Origin: Mesorhizobium japonicum MAFF 303099
Lineage (GTDB): Bacteria > Pseudomonadota > Alphaproteobacteria > Rhizobiales > Rhizobiaceae
Assembly: GCF_000009625.1 (NCBI RefSeq)
Contig: NC_002678.2
Location: 1,860,001-1,924,000, forward strand
Direction: 5' to 3'
Length of the DNA: 64,000 nt
The position numbers and the translations under genes were made by a program. Shown one piece after another: positions 1-8,255 of this stretch (the first letter of the stretch is position 1; every line of letters begins with the position of its first letter). The notes below the pieces were generated by a model. It did not search any database, was not told the DNA's origin, and saw nothing but the letters and a program-made list of their open reading frames with translations.

Positions 1-1
1 C

Positions 2-1129
2 GAAATCCGCGACAGGCCTGTCGCGCATGCCGACATCGACGGCGGCGGCCGCCTGCTGCTGCCCGGCTTCATCGACATGCATGGCGACATGGTGGAGAGG
101 GAAGTCGAGCCGCGCATCGGCGTGCATGTGCCGATGCGGATCGGCATTGCCGAGCTCGACAAGAAGCTCGCCTCCTGCGGCATCACCACCGCCTATGCCG
201 CGCTCTCCTTCATCGGCGCCAGCGTCACCAGCGGCGTGCTGCGCTCGGAAGACCATACGACAGAAATCATCGACACCATTGCCGGGATGAAGGACCATCT
301 GTTGGTCGACCACCGCACCCACGCCCGCTTCGAAGTGACCTTCACCCCGGCGATTCCCACGCTGCAGAAGCTGATGGACGCCGGCAGGCTGGATTTGATC
401 TCGCTGATGGACCACACGCCCGGACAGGGGCAGTACCGCGACGTCGAACTCTACATCGCCCGCATCGCCAAGGAGCGCGGCATGTCCGTTGCCGCGGCCT
501 CCGAGGTCGTCGGCAAGCGCATGGCCGGCCGCGAAGGACAAGGCAATGTGCTGAACGCCCTGCAGGACCTGTCGGCGCGTGCCCGGGCCGCCGGCATCGT
601 GCTCGCCTCGCATGACGACGACACGCTTGAAAAGGTCGAGCTGGTCCATGGCCTGGGTGCCGCACTCAGCGAATTTCCGGTGACGCTGGAAGCGGCGCAG
701 GAAGCCCGCAGGCTCGGCATGCATACCGCCATGGGCGCGCCCAACGCGCTGCGCGGCGAGTCCTATTCCGGCAATCTTTCCGCCCGGCAGGCCTATCAAG
801 CCGGGCTGCTCGACATGCTGGCAAGCGACTACCATCCGGCCTCCATCCTGCCAGCCGTGCTCGGCCTGGCGGAGCTGCGGGGCGATGGCCTCGCGGCGGC
901 GGCGGCGCTGACAAGCGCCAACCCGGCCAACGCCTTGGGGCTCACCGATCGCGGGGCCGTCGAGCCCGGCCTTCTGGCCGATTTCGTGGTGGCCGACCGC
1001 TATCCCGTGCCACGCGTCCGCGCCACCTTCCGCGCCGGCCGCATGATCTACGGTGATGGCACGCTTGCACTAGCGGGCAAGGCAGAACGCCTTGGTCCCG
1101 TGGCGGCTGAACGGCTACCGGCTGCCTAG
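2..1129 (+). CDS. phnM: PhnM, alpha-D-ribose 1-methylphosphonate 5-triphosphate diphosphatase (5' end cut off)
   Basis: The reading frame is open from the window edge to a TAG stop, so the N-terminus lies upstream; 375 residues are visible. PhnM is a metal-dependent amidohydrolase of the C-P lyase pathway that releases pyrophosphate from ribose 1-methylphosphonate 5-triphosphate. The visible start carries the strand LLLPGFIDMHGDMVEREVEP, whose HGD is the usual metal-binding element. Later come SLMDHTPGQGQYRD, ASHDDDT, GAPNALRG and LASDYHP, the characteristic PhnM blocks. The stop codon is also the first base set of an intergenic repeat. Other phn genes would be expected to the left. The family assignment is firm; the missing N-terminus is probably only a few residues. 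Confidence 0.93.
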   Translation, partial: EIRDRPVAHADIDGGGRLLLPGFIDMHGDMVEREVEPRIGVHVPMRIGIAELDKKLASCGITTAYAALSFIGASVTSGVLRSEDHTTEIIDTIAGMKDHLLVDHRTHARFEVTFTPAIPTLQKLMDAGRLDLISLMDHTPGQGQYRDVELYIARIAKERGMSVAAASEVVGKRMAGREGQGNVLNALQDLSARARAAGIVLASHDDDTLEKVELVHGLGAALSEFPVTLEAAQEARRLGMHTAMGAPNALRGESYSGNLSARQAYQAGLLDMLASDYHPASILPAVLGLAELRGDGLAAAAALTSANPANALGLTDRGAVEPGLLADFVVADRYPVPRVRATFRAGRMIYGDGTLALAGKAERLGPVAAERLPAA

Positions 1130-1230
1130 AGCAGTCCCGGGAAAGGTGTGGAACTGCTTTCCTGCAGGAATCGCGTCAAAACAAAGAGTCAGAGCGGTTC
1201 ACCGTTTCCGTCAAACGGTGAACCGCTCTA
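1127..1230. repeat. Palindromic intergenic repeat, copy 1
   Basis: This noncoding block starts at the phnM stop codon and ends at the stop codon of the minus-strand gene at 1228. It shares GAGCA.T.CC.GGAAA.GTGTG and the exact 14-mer TCGCGTCAAAACAA (1171-1184) with a second copy at 61950-62045. It ends in a perfect 17-bp inverted repeat, 1191-1207 against 1213-1229, with a 5-base loop. That hairpin sits between convergent genes and could end transcription in either direction, although it lacks a T-tract. Similar repeats are common in rhizobial genomes (from memory). Confidence 0.75.
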
Positions 1231-1428
1231 GACATCGAGCACGACCGTCATGCCGCGCACCTCGGCCATTTCCAGCAGCATGTCCTGCAGGGTTTCGACG
1301 GTCAGCGCCGCACCGGTTATGGCCAGCAGCTCGGTGATAGTCTCTCTCATGGAAATGACCGCGACTCCGGTTTTCTCGGAAAGCAGCCGTCCGATGGCCG
1401 CGCGGATCAAGGCGTCCTGGTCAGGCAT
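1228..1428 (-). CDS. Small conserved-looking protein of unknown function (66 aa)
   Basis: A 66-residue ORF whose ATG at 1428 follows a strong ribosome-binding site (AAAGGGGG). The frame could open further to an ATG at 1545, but that extension is basic and unstructured, and the internal start has by far the better ribosome site. The protein is probably all alpha-helical (MPDQDALIRAAIGRLLSEKT, then TITELLAITGA and LQDMLLEMAEVRG) with no signal peptide or cysteine. I do not recognise a family. It is convergent with phnM and its stop codon lies inside the palindrome of the repeat. Coding is supported by codon periodicity and the ribosome site only. Confidence 0.55.
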   Translation of the reverse strand: MPDQDALIRAAIGRLLSEKTGVAVISMRETITELLAITGAALTVETLQDMLLEMAEVRGMTVVLDV

Positions 1429-1857
1429 GATTCCCCCTTTCATGCTGGATGACGGTATAAGTTTTCCCAAACGGTATGCTTTTTGCGCAACTTCTGCGAG
1501 CTTTAGCTTACGCTTGCAAGCCGTTTTGGTGTGTCTGATCTCCATTATTTGTCCGACCGTTGCTCGGCGATGACAGCGACGGCGCGCCCATAGGTTGCCG
1601 CTTGCTCCATGGCGGCAAACACGGCCGGCGGCACGTCGTGCCGACAGAGCCCGATGAGAGCCCTGCCCATGCCGAGCCGGCAATTCCGTAAATCCGTCGA
1701 AAATGGAACGCGCGCCTGTCGGCTACCGGAGACACCTGAGCACCGCCGGCAGGCAACCGCAGGAACAACGCGTTCCGACAAAGATTGACTGCTGGCCCTT
1801 GCCGAAGCCGGCGGGCTCGCTCATCCATGGCGTGCAGACAACAGCCTGGAACCAGCG
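1429..1857. other. Intergenic region without a convincing gene
   Basis: About 430 bases separate the small minus-strand gene from the amidase. Minus-strand frames run through it, for example 1545-1781, whose stop overlaps an ATG at 1545. None has a ribosome site or a recognisable sequence. The region presumably holds the divergent promoters of the flanking genes; I could not pick out reliable -35/-10 boxes. Confidence 0.5.
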
Positions 1858-3876
1858 ATGACCGATGCCAGCCTTCATCTCGTCGAAGCGACGATCGACC
1901 AACTGCGCCGCGCGCTCGATGACGGCCTCGTCACCAGTGTCGAGCTGGTCGCGGTGTATCTCAGGCGGATCGCGCATTTCGACCGGCATGGCATCAGCCT
2001 CAACGCCGTCCCCGTGCTCAATCCCAAAATGTTCGAGGAGGCCGCCGCTTCCGACCAGCGGCGGCGCGAAGGCGCTGTGCTCGGGCCGCTCGACGGCATT
2101 CCCTACACCGCCAAGGACAGCTACAAGGTCAAAGGCCTGACGGTCGCCTCCGGCTCTCCGGCCTTCGAACATCTCGTCGCCAATGAGGACGCTTTCACCA
2201 TCGCCCGGCTGCGCGCCGGCGGTGCTGTGCTGATCGGCCTCACCAACATGCCGCCAATGGCCAATGGCGGCATGCAGCGCGGTCTCTATGGCCGCGCCGA
2301 AAGCCCCTACAATGCCGATTACCTGACCGCCGCCTTCGCGTCGGGGTCGTCCAACGGATCCGGCACGGCGACGGCCGCCAGCTTCTGCGCCTTCGGGCTC
2401 GGCGAGGAGACCTGGTCGTCCGGCCGCGCCCCGGCCACCAACAATGCGTTGGTCGCCTACACGCCGTCGCGCGGCGTGATCTCGGTGCGCGGCAACTGGC
2501 CGCTGGTGCCGACCATGGATGTCGTCGTGCCGCACACGCGGACCATGCAAGACATGCTGGAGCTGCTCGACGTCATCGTCGCCGACGACCCGCAGACGCG
2601 GGGCGATTTCTGGCGCGCCCAGCCCTGGGTCGAACTGCCGAAGAGTTCTGAGCTGCGACCGCAACGCTACACCGATCTGGTGCTTGCCGGCACGCTGAGG
2701 GGCAAGCGGCTCGGCGTGCCAAAAATGTATATCGGCCGCGACAGAGAGGCCGATAAACCGATCGAGACCCGCGCCTCGGTGCTTGCGCTGTGGGAACAGG
2801 CGGCGGCGGCTCTACGCAGGCTTGGCGCGGAGGTGGTGGAGGTCGATTTTCCCGTCGTCTCCAATTACGAGCGCGACCGTCCCGGCGCCCGCACCATGGT
2901 CGAGCGCGGGCTGGTGCCGCCGGATTTCGCCGACCGCGAAATCTGGGATCTCTGCATCTGGGGCTGGGACGATTTCCTGCGCGCCAATGCCGACCCGGCC
3001 CTACCCGATCTCGCTTCGGTCGATGGCCCAAAGATTTTCCCGCAGCCGCCCGGCACATTGCCTGATCGTTACGAGGGTGGCTTCGACCTGGCGGAGTATG
3101 TCGAGCGCGCCAAATCCGGCGTCACGCCCTTCAGGGATATCCCGACGCTTGAAGACGGCCTGAAAGGGCTGGAAGCGACACGACGGATCGATTTCGAGGA
3201 CTGGCTCGACGCCCAAGGCATCGACGCCGTGGTGCTGCCCGCCGCCGCCGATGTCGGCCCGGCCGACGCCGACGTCAACAAGGCGTCGGCGGACCTCGCC
3301 TGGCGCAACGGCACCTGGGTCGCTAACGGCAATCTGGTCTGGCGCCATTTCGGCATTCCGACCGTCACCGTGCCGATGGGTACCATGGCCGACATCGGCA
3401 TGCCGGTCGGCCTGACCTTCGCCGGCAAGGCCTATGACGACGAAAGGCTGCTGCGCATGGCCGGCGATTTCGAGCGCGCCACCCAGCGCCGCACAAGCCC
3501 GCCGCGCACGCCCGAGCTGGCCGATGATGTGTTTTCAGGACGGAGCGCCAAGGCTGGCAACGGCAAATCGCCACCGCTGACAATTTCGCTTGCCGCCGAG
3601 ACGCGGACTTCGGGCGGTCAGTACGAGATCGCGATCACACTCGACCTGCCGGTCGAGGTGGTGAACACCAGCATCAAGGTGCATGTCAATGGAGAGGCGG
3701 TGGCGATGCATCGAAGCGGCACGCGCTTCAGCGGGCGGGCGCTCGCGCCGGCCGCCGAGCATCAGCGCCTCCACAGCGTCTGGCGCGGCTCCTATGGCTC
3801 GATCGTGACGGCGGTGGTGCGGTTGGAAGATGGACGCACCGCCGGCGCCTATGTGGTTACCGGCGGGATCGGGTGA
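1858..3876 (+). CDS. Amidase signature family hydrolase with a C-terminal extension
   Basis: A 672-residue protein whose first ~550 residues form an amidase-signature domain, which hydrolyses amide bonds with a Ser-cisSer-Lys triad. The Lys is K86 in PYTAKDSYK, the cis-Ser lies in ASGSSNGSG (about 164-165) and the nucleophile is most likely S188 in GEETWSSGR, in place of the usual GTDTGGSIR. The last ~120 residues (from about 553) have a beta-rich, immunoglobulin-like pattern and are not part of a standard amidase. No signal peptide is visible, so it should be cytoplasmic. The substrate cannot be deduced. Start ATG 1858 has a modest GGA ribosome site. No operon partner on the same strand. Confidence 0.85.
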   Translation: MTDASLHLVEATIDQLRRALDDGLVTSVELVAVYLRRIAHFDRHGISLNAVPVLNPKMFEEAAASDQRRREGAVLGPLDGIPYTAKDSYKVKGLTVASGSPAFEHLVANEDAFTIARLRAGGAVLIGLTNMPPMANGGMQRGLYGRAESPYNADYLTAAFASGSSNGSGTATAASFCAFGLGEETWSSGRAPATNNALVAYTPSRGVISVRGNWPLVPTMDVVVPHTRTMQDMLELLDVIVADDPQTRGDFWRAQPWVELPKSSELRPQRYTDLVLAGTLRGKRLGVPKMYIGRDREADKPIETRASVLALWEQAAAALRRLGAEVVEVDFPVVSNYERDRPGARTMVERGLVPPDFADREIWDLCIWGWDDFLRANADPALPDLASVDGPKIFPQPPGTLPDRYEGGFDLAEYVERAKSGVTPFRDIPTLEDGLKGLEATRRIDFEDWLDAQGIDAVVLPAAADVGPADADVNKASADLAWRNGTWVANGNLVWRHFGIPTVTVPMGTMADIGMPVGLTFAGKAYDDERLLRMAGDFERATQRRTSPPRTPELADDVFSGRSAKAGNGKSPPLTISLAAETRTSGGQYEIAITLDLPVEVVNTSIKVHVNGEAVAMHRSGTRFSGRALAPAAEHQRLHSVWRGSYGSIVTAVVRLEDGRTAGAYVVTGGIG

Positions 3877-3940
3877 GGGCATGGTGCCGTTCAGCACAAG
3901 CGGAAAGCAGTTCCATGAGTTCTGTATTGACACCGCTGGG

Positions 3941-4531
3941 CTATGATGCACGGTTGGCGGCGATGAAGGCATCAATCGATCCAAGGAAGGTCGGCAGTTC
4001 GGCCTTGATCCTCTCGTCGCTCCACTCCCACCAGCGAATCGCCAGCAAACTCGCGATCTGGTCATCCGTAAACCTGTTCCGGATGAACCTGGCGGGATTT
4101 CCCGCGACGACCGCGTAGGGTGCGACGTCCTTCGTGACGACCGAGCCGGCTCCGACAACGGCACCATCTCCAATGGTTATTCCCGGCAGGATGATTGCGC
4201 GTCGTCCAATCCAGACATCGTTGCCGATTTTTGTCGGCCCGTTGACCACCAGGTCATCAAAGGCCGCGATCGAATTTGTCATGTGAACTTCAAATGGAAA
4301 AGTCGAGACGAAGTGCGTCGGATGATTGGCGCGGCAAAGGAACAGCGTCTCCTCCGCTATGGAGCAGAACGCTCCTATCTCAAGCGGCGAGGTCTCGTCA
4401 CAGCCATAGATATTGCTGGGCTTCGTGTAAAAGAGCGTTCTTCGCCCGATCGATGCGTGCAGCGGTATCTTTTCCGGCTTTGGCGCTCGTCTAAGACCGA
4501 GCATGGTTCGAAGTTTTCTTGCAAATCCCAT
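3941..4531 (-). CDS. Hexapeptide-repeat (CatB/Vat-like) acyltransferase
   Basis: A 196-residue xenobiotic-type O-acetyltransferase of the left-handed beta-helix fold. The imperfect hexapeptide run [13 protein letters not shown], then [35 protein letters not shown] and [12 protein letters not shown] is typical of CatB/VatD proteins, as is the loop histidine in [15 protein letters not shown]. These trimeric enzymes transfer acetyl from acetyl-CoA to hydroxyls of antibiotics or sugars. Length matches the family (about 200-215). The acceptor is unknown; similar genes are common in soil bacteria without conferring resistance. Transcribed alone on the minus strand. Confidence 0.88.
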   Translation of the reverse strand: MGFARKLRTMLGLRRAPKPEKIPLHASIGRRTLFYTKPSNIYGCDETSPLEIGAFCSIAEETLFLCRANHPTHFVSTFPFEVHMTNSIAAFDDLVVNGPTKIGNDVWIGRRAIILPGITIGDGAVVGAGSVVTKDVAPYAVVAGNPARFIRNRFTDDQIASLLAIRWWEWSDERIKAELPTFLGSIDAFIAANRAS

Positions 4532-4694
4532 TTGTTTCTAAGCCATGGTTGGTCTTGACCGGCCGTCACGGAAAGGGCTTGCGTGCGGAGGCGTCCATTT
4601 CCATACCCATCAGGTCGGCTTTCGCAACACCTTCATGGTGAGATCCGCATCGTATCCGGCAGGACAAAGGCGGCGAAGAGCGCCAACATCGCTG

Positions 4695-5342
4695 CTACCC
4701 CCGCGCCGCCCAAAGCAAACCACGCTCGACAATCAGCGCCATTTCCGGCACCGCGAACTCGTCCGCCGTGTGCCCGAGCGAACTGTAGAAAACCTTTCCC
4801 GCGCCATATCTGCGCTTCCAGACCACCGGCATGACGACACCATCGATGCCCGGGAAATGCGCGTCGGTGAAAGTGGTGGTCGCCAGTACCTCGTTGCTCG
4901 GATCGACATGCATGTAATACTGCTCCGACCGGTAGGCGAAATCACCGACGCCTTTGGTGATCGGGTCGTCGGGCTGCGTGATCGCCACACGATAATCGAT
5001 GATGTTGCCGGGGTGCGCGACCCATTGGCCGCCGGTCATGAACTGATAGTCGGGCTCGTTGCGGAAACTGTCGCCCATCGTGCCGTGGAAGCCGCCGAGG
5101 CCTGTTCCCTCGCGAACCGCGGCGGTCAGGTTCTGCAGCTCGGCCTTTTCGATCGTCGACATGGTGATGGCAGGCACGATGAGATCGAAGGAAGACAGTT
5201 GCGGATCGGCGAACATCGCCGTGCCTTGGCCCAGCGTGACATCAAAACCGTTGCGCTGAAGCAGCGCGCGGATGACGTTGGCGCTGCGTTCGGGCGTGTG
5301 GCCTTCCCAACCACCCCAGGCAATCAAAGCCTTCTTCGCCAT
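4695..5342 (-). CDS. ThuA domain protein
   Basis: A 215-residue ThuA-like protein with the class I glutamine amidotransferase-like fold. Visible hallmarks are KKALIAWGGWEGHTPERSAN at the N-terminus, FDLIVPAITM, GTGLGGFHGTMGDSFR, and VVWKRRYGAGKVFYSSLGHT near the end. ThuA of Sinorhizobium belongs to trehalose utilisation, but most members sit with oxidoreductases in sugar catabolism and their reaction is unsettled. The next gene downstream on the same strand is the acetyltransferase, 163 bases away; upstream lies a flavin oxidoreductase whose stop is 53 bases before this start, so the two may be co-transcribed. Confidence 0.88.
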   Translation of the reverse strand: MAKKALIAWGGWEGHTPERSANVIRALLQRNGFDVTLGQGTAMFADPQLSSFDLIVPAITMSTIEKAELQNLTAAVREGTGLGGFHGTMGDSFRNEPDYQFMTGGQWVAHPGNIIDYRVAITQPDDPITKGVGDFAYRSEQYYMHVDPSNEVLATTTFTDAHFPGIDGVVMPVVWKRRYGAGKVFYSSLGHTADEFAVPEMALIVERGLLWAARG

Positions 5343-5395
5343 GCCGTGAACCTCCTGAATCGCCTGCCGCGATCGATGGTTACATGGCGCGGCTG

Positions 5396-6418
5396 TCAGC
5401 GCCAGCCCAGGGCGGGCGCCACATGGGTCAGGATCGCCTCGATGACATGGGCGTTGTAGTCGACGCCGAGCTGGTTGGGCACGGTGAGCAGCAGCGTATC
5501 GGCCTCGGCGATCGCCTCGTCCTGCGCCAATTCCTTGATCAGCACGTCGGGCTCGGCGGCGTAGCTGCGGCCGAAGATCGCCCGCGTATTCTCCTCGATG
5601 AAGCCGATCTGGTCGCGGCTCTCATTGCCGCGGCCGAAATAGGCGCGGTCGCGATCGTCGACCAGCGCGAAGATGCTGCGGCTGACCGAGACGCGCGGCT
5701 CGCGCTCGTGGCCGGCCGCCTTCCAGGCCTCACGGTAGATCCGGATCTGCTCGGCCTGCTGGATGTGGAAGGGCTTGCCGCTCTCGTCGAACTTCAGCGT
5801 CGAGCTCTGCAGATTCATGCCGAGCTTGGCCGCCCATTCCGAGGTGGCGTTGGTGGCAGCGCCCCACCAGATGCGCTCGCGCAGGCCTTCAGAATGCGGC
5901 TCGAGCCGAAGCAGGCCGGGCGGGTTGGGGAACATTGGCCGTGGATTGGGTTGGGCGAAGCCTTGGCCGCGCAGCGTGTCGAGAAAAACCTCGGCGTGAT
6001 GCCGCGCCATGTCGGCGTCGCTTTTGCCTTCCTGCGGCTGGTAGCCGAAATAGCGCCAGCCATCGATCACCTGTTCGGGCGAGCCACGGCTGATGCCGAG
6101 CTGCAGCCGCCCGCCGGCGATGATGTCGGCTGCCCCCGCATCCTCGGCCATGTAGAGCGGATTCTCATAGCGCATGTCGATGACCGCTGTGCCGATCTCG
6201 ATGCGGCTGGTCTTGGCGCCGACAGCCGCCAGCAGCGGGAACGGCGAAGCGAGCTGGCGGGCGAAATGATGCACCCGGAAATAGGCGCCGTCAGCGCCGA
6301 GCTGCTCGGCCGCGACGGCGAGATCGATGGATTGCAGCAGCGCGTCGGAAGCCGAGCGCACCTGCGATTGCGACGAGGGCGTCCAGTGCCCGAATGACAG
6401 AAAACCGATTTTTTTCAT
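5396..6418 (-). CDS. LLM-class flavin-dependent oxidoreductase
   Basis: A 340-residue luciferase-like monooxygenase. The N-terminal strand KKIGFLSFGHW, the helix DLAVAAEQLGADGAYFRVHH, the segment IEIGTAVIDMRYENPLYMAE and RLQLGISRGSP follow the FMN-dependent TIM-barrel pattern of bacterial LLM enzymes. Such proteins use FMNH2 and oxygen, or F420 in other lineages, to oxidise small organics; the substrate is unknown here. It starts at ATG 6418 after an AGGTCC element and is followed 53 bases later by the ThuA gene. It diverges from the CoA-transferase gene. Confidence 0.85.
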   Translation of the reverse strand: MKKIGFLSFGHWTPSSQSQVRSASDALLQSIDLAVAAEQLGADGAYFRVHHFARQLASPFPLLAAVGAKTSRIEIGTAVIDMRYENPLYMAEDAGAADIIAGGRLQLGISRGSPEQVIDGWRYFGYQPQEGKSDADMARHHAEVFLDTLRGQGFAQPNPRPMFPNPPGLLRLEPHSEGLRERIWWGAATNATSEWAAKLGMNLQSSTLKFDESGKPFHIQQAEQIRIYREAWKAAGHEREPRVSVSRSIFALVDDRDRAYFGRGNESRDQIGFIEENTRAIFGRSYAAEPDVLIKELAQDEAIAEADTLLLTVPNQLGVDYNAHVIEAILTHVAPALGWR

Positions 6419-6523
6419 GGACCTGAAGTATATGCGGGCGGCACATGCTTCAATGCCAAAACAGCGGGGTTACACACCGTCACCTTGCGCCATACTCTGG
6501 GGTTGAAGGCCGTGGAGGGTGGA

Positions 6524-7681
6524 ATGCTGAAGGGGACGCGTATCATCGAGATCGAGGCGCTCGGGCCGGCGCCCTTCGCCGGCATGTTGCTCGCCGATCT
6601 CGGCGCCGATGTCATCGTCGTCCACCGCAAGCAGGCGCCCATGCCGGGCCTGCCCGAACGCTCGCTGCTCGATCGCGGCAAGCGCTCCATCGCGCTCGAC
6701 CTCAGGGATGCCGGCGATGTCGCCGTGCTGATGCACCTCATCGCCACCGCAGACGGCCTGATCGAGGGATTCCGGCCCGGCGTCATGGAGCGCCTCGGCC
6801 TCGGCCCGGATGCCTGCCTGGCGGTCAGCCCAAAGCTGGTCTACGGCCGCATGACCGGCTGGGGCCAGCACGGCCCCCTCGCCCGCACCGCCGGGCATGA
6901 CATGAACTATACCGGCGTGTCGGGCGCGCTCTGGTACGCCTCCTTGCCGGGCGAGCCGCCCATGGCGCCGCCGACGCTCACCGGCGACATAGGCGGCGGC
7001 GCGCTCTATCTGGTGATCGGCATGCTGGCCGGCATCATGAATGCGCGGGCCGGCGGCCCGGGCACCGTGGTCGACGCGGCCATCGTCGACGGCTCGGCCC
7101 ACATGATGAACCTGCTGATGGTGCTCGGCCAGTCCGGCGGGCTCGTCGCCGAACGCGGTCAAAGCCTTCTCGACGGTCCGCATTGGTGCCGCGTTTACCG
7201 CTCAGCCGACGGCGGCTTCATCAGCGTCCAGTGCATCGAGCCGAAATTCTATACGCTGTTTCTCGACAGGCTCGGCCTCGCCGCCGATCCGCGATTCGCC
7301 AAGCAATTCGACCGCGATCTCTGGCCGGAGCTCGGCAGCCGGCTGGCGGCGATCTTTGCAGCTAAACCGCGCGACGAATGGACCAGCCTGTTCGAAGGCT
7401 CGGATGCCTGCGTCTCCCCGGTGCTCAGTCCATGGGAAGCAGCCCAGCATCCGCACATGGCCGCGCGCGGCTCGTGGCTGGCGGTGGACGGCGTCCTGCA
7501 GGCAGCCGCCGCTCCGCGCTTTTCCGGATGGGCGCAAAAGACGCCGGCGAAAGGTCCCGCGCGCGACGAACATGGCGCCGAGATTCGCGCGGAATTGGCG
7601 GACCCAGGTACAGCCGTTGAAATCAGCCCGTTTCAGGCTGCTGAAATTTACCATTGGCTGCCCGGCCCGACACTGGCTTGA
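6524..7681 (+). CDS. CaiB/BaiF family (family III) CoA-transferase
   Basis: A 385-residue family III CoA-transferase or alpha-methylacyl-CoA racemase-like enzyme. I chose ATG 6524 because GGAGGGTGG lies just before it and the family begins here (MLKGTRIIEIEALGPAPFAG); a 13-codon upstream extension is possible but unlike the family. LADLGADVIVVHR, RSIALDLRD and GRMTGWGQHGPLARTAGHD are family signatures, with D126 the expected catalytic aspartate that forms an acyl-anhydride with the substrate. Racemase activity (AMACR-like) and CoA transfer cannot be told apart from sequence alone. It stands alone on the plus strand, converging with a small exported protein. Confidence 0.88.
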   Translation: MLKGTRIIEIEALGPAPFAGMLLADLGADVIVVHRKQAPMPGLPERSLLDRGKRSIALDLRDAGDVAVLMHLIATADGLIEGFRPGVMERLGLGPDACLAVSPKLVYGRMTGWGQHGPLARTAGHDMNYTGVSGALWYASLPGEPPMAPPTLTGDIGGGALYLVIGMLAGIMNARAGGPGTVVDAAIVDGSAHMMNLLMVLGQSGGLVAERGQSLLDGPHWCRVYRSADGGFISVQCIEPKFYTLFLDRLGLAADPRFAKQFDRDLWPELGSRLAAIFAAKPRDEWTSLFEGSDACVSPVLSPWEAAQHPHMAARGSWLAVDGVLQAAAAPRFSGWAQKTPAKGPARDEHGAEIRAELADPGTAVEISPFQAAEIYHWLPGPTLA

Positions 7682-7702
7682 GCTGACCGCCGCGCGGCTC
7701 AG

Positions 7703-7978
7703 CTATTTCCCGCAATGATGATCGTTGATCTTGTTCAACGCATTCGCATCCGGCCCCACCGGGTGGTAGGAACAGGCGCCCGCCGCCGTCGTGAACAGCT
7801 GCTGGTCGTAGTAGCGCGGACCGCCGAACAGGAAGCCGATGAGATCGTCATCGGCTGGAACGTAGCGTTCCGGCTCGGCCTGATGATGGCGATGCCTAGA
7901 GCCGGCGAATGCCGACATTGACATGCCACAGGCCATCGCCACGGCAAGAGCGCAGATCGCAAACCGTTTCGTCGTCAT
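7703..7978 (-). CDS. Small exported protein, unknown function (91 aa)
   Basis: A 91-residue protein with a clear Sec signal peptide: MTTKRF, hydrophobic ICALAVAMACGMSMSAFA, then a probable AFA cleavage site. The mature part starts with a His/Arg cluster (SRHRHHQ) and contains GFLFGGPRYYDQQ and two cysteines, C69 and C89, that could pair in the periplasm. ATG 7978 has a strong AGGAGGG ribosome site. I do not recognise the family. The histidine-rich start may bind metal, but that is a guess. Confidence 0.7.
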   Translation of the reverse strand: MTTKRFAICALAVAMACGMSMSAFAGSRHRHHQAEPERYVPADDDLIGFLFGGPRYYDQQLFTTAAGACSYHPVGPDANALNKINDHHCGK

Positions 7979-8131
7979 CGGCAACACCCTCCTGGCCGTT
8001 CGCATTTCTATATAGGCAAAAATCACCAGCCGAACAAAGGTTCCCTTGCGACGGTTTTGCCTGGCCCGCGATTTGCATGGCCGCCGGGGCAAACTGCAGC
8101 GCATCACCCCCCACACGCGCCAGGGTGTGTC

Positions 8132-8255
8132 GATATTCAGGTCAGGCGGAGTCGAGAACCGTAGCTTCCGAGAACCGGAGCGGAGCGTACTTACAGTACG
8201 TGAGCACCGGAAGCGCAGGAAGCTGCCGTTCGCAGGCCGGCCTCACCTGAATATC
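8132..8255. repeat. Intergenic inverted-repeat element
   Basis: A 124-base element bounded by imperfect inverted ends, GATATTCAGGTCAGGC at 8132 and GGCCTCACCTGAATATC ending at 8255. Inside are further partly complementary arms: CGGAGCGGAGCGTA, a palindromic core ACTTACAGTACGT, and repeated ACCGGAG/ACCGGAA steps. It reads as a folded RNA or structural repeat, not a gene. Its right end overlaps the stop codon of the aldehyde dehydrogenase gene, so it forms the 3' end of that transcript. It resembles the mosaic palindromic repeats of rhizobial genomes (from memory). Confidence 0.65.

Noticed and set aside
1545..1781. 78-codon minus-strand frame whose stop overlaps an ATG (TAATG)
   Set aside because: Without a ribosome site or recognisable sequence; the overlap is likely chance.
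4545..6397. Plus-strand frames over the ThuA and flavin oxidoreductase genes
   Set aside because: The minus-strand genes have clear family motifs; the plus-strand frames do not.
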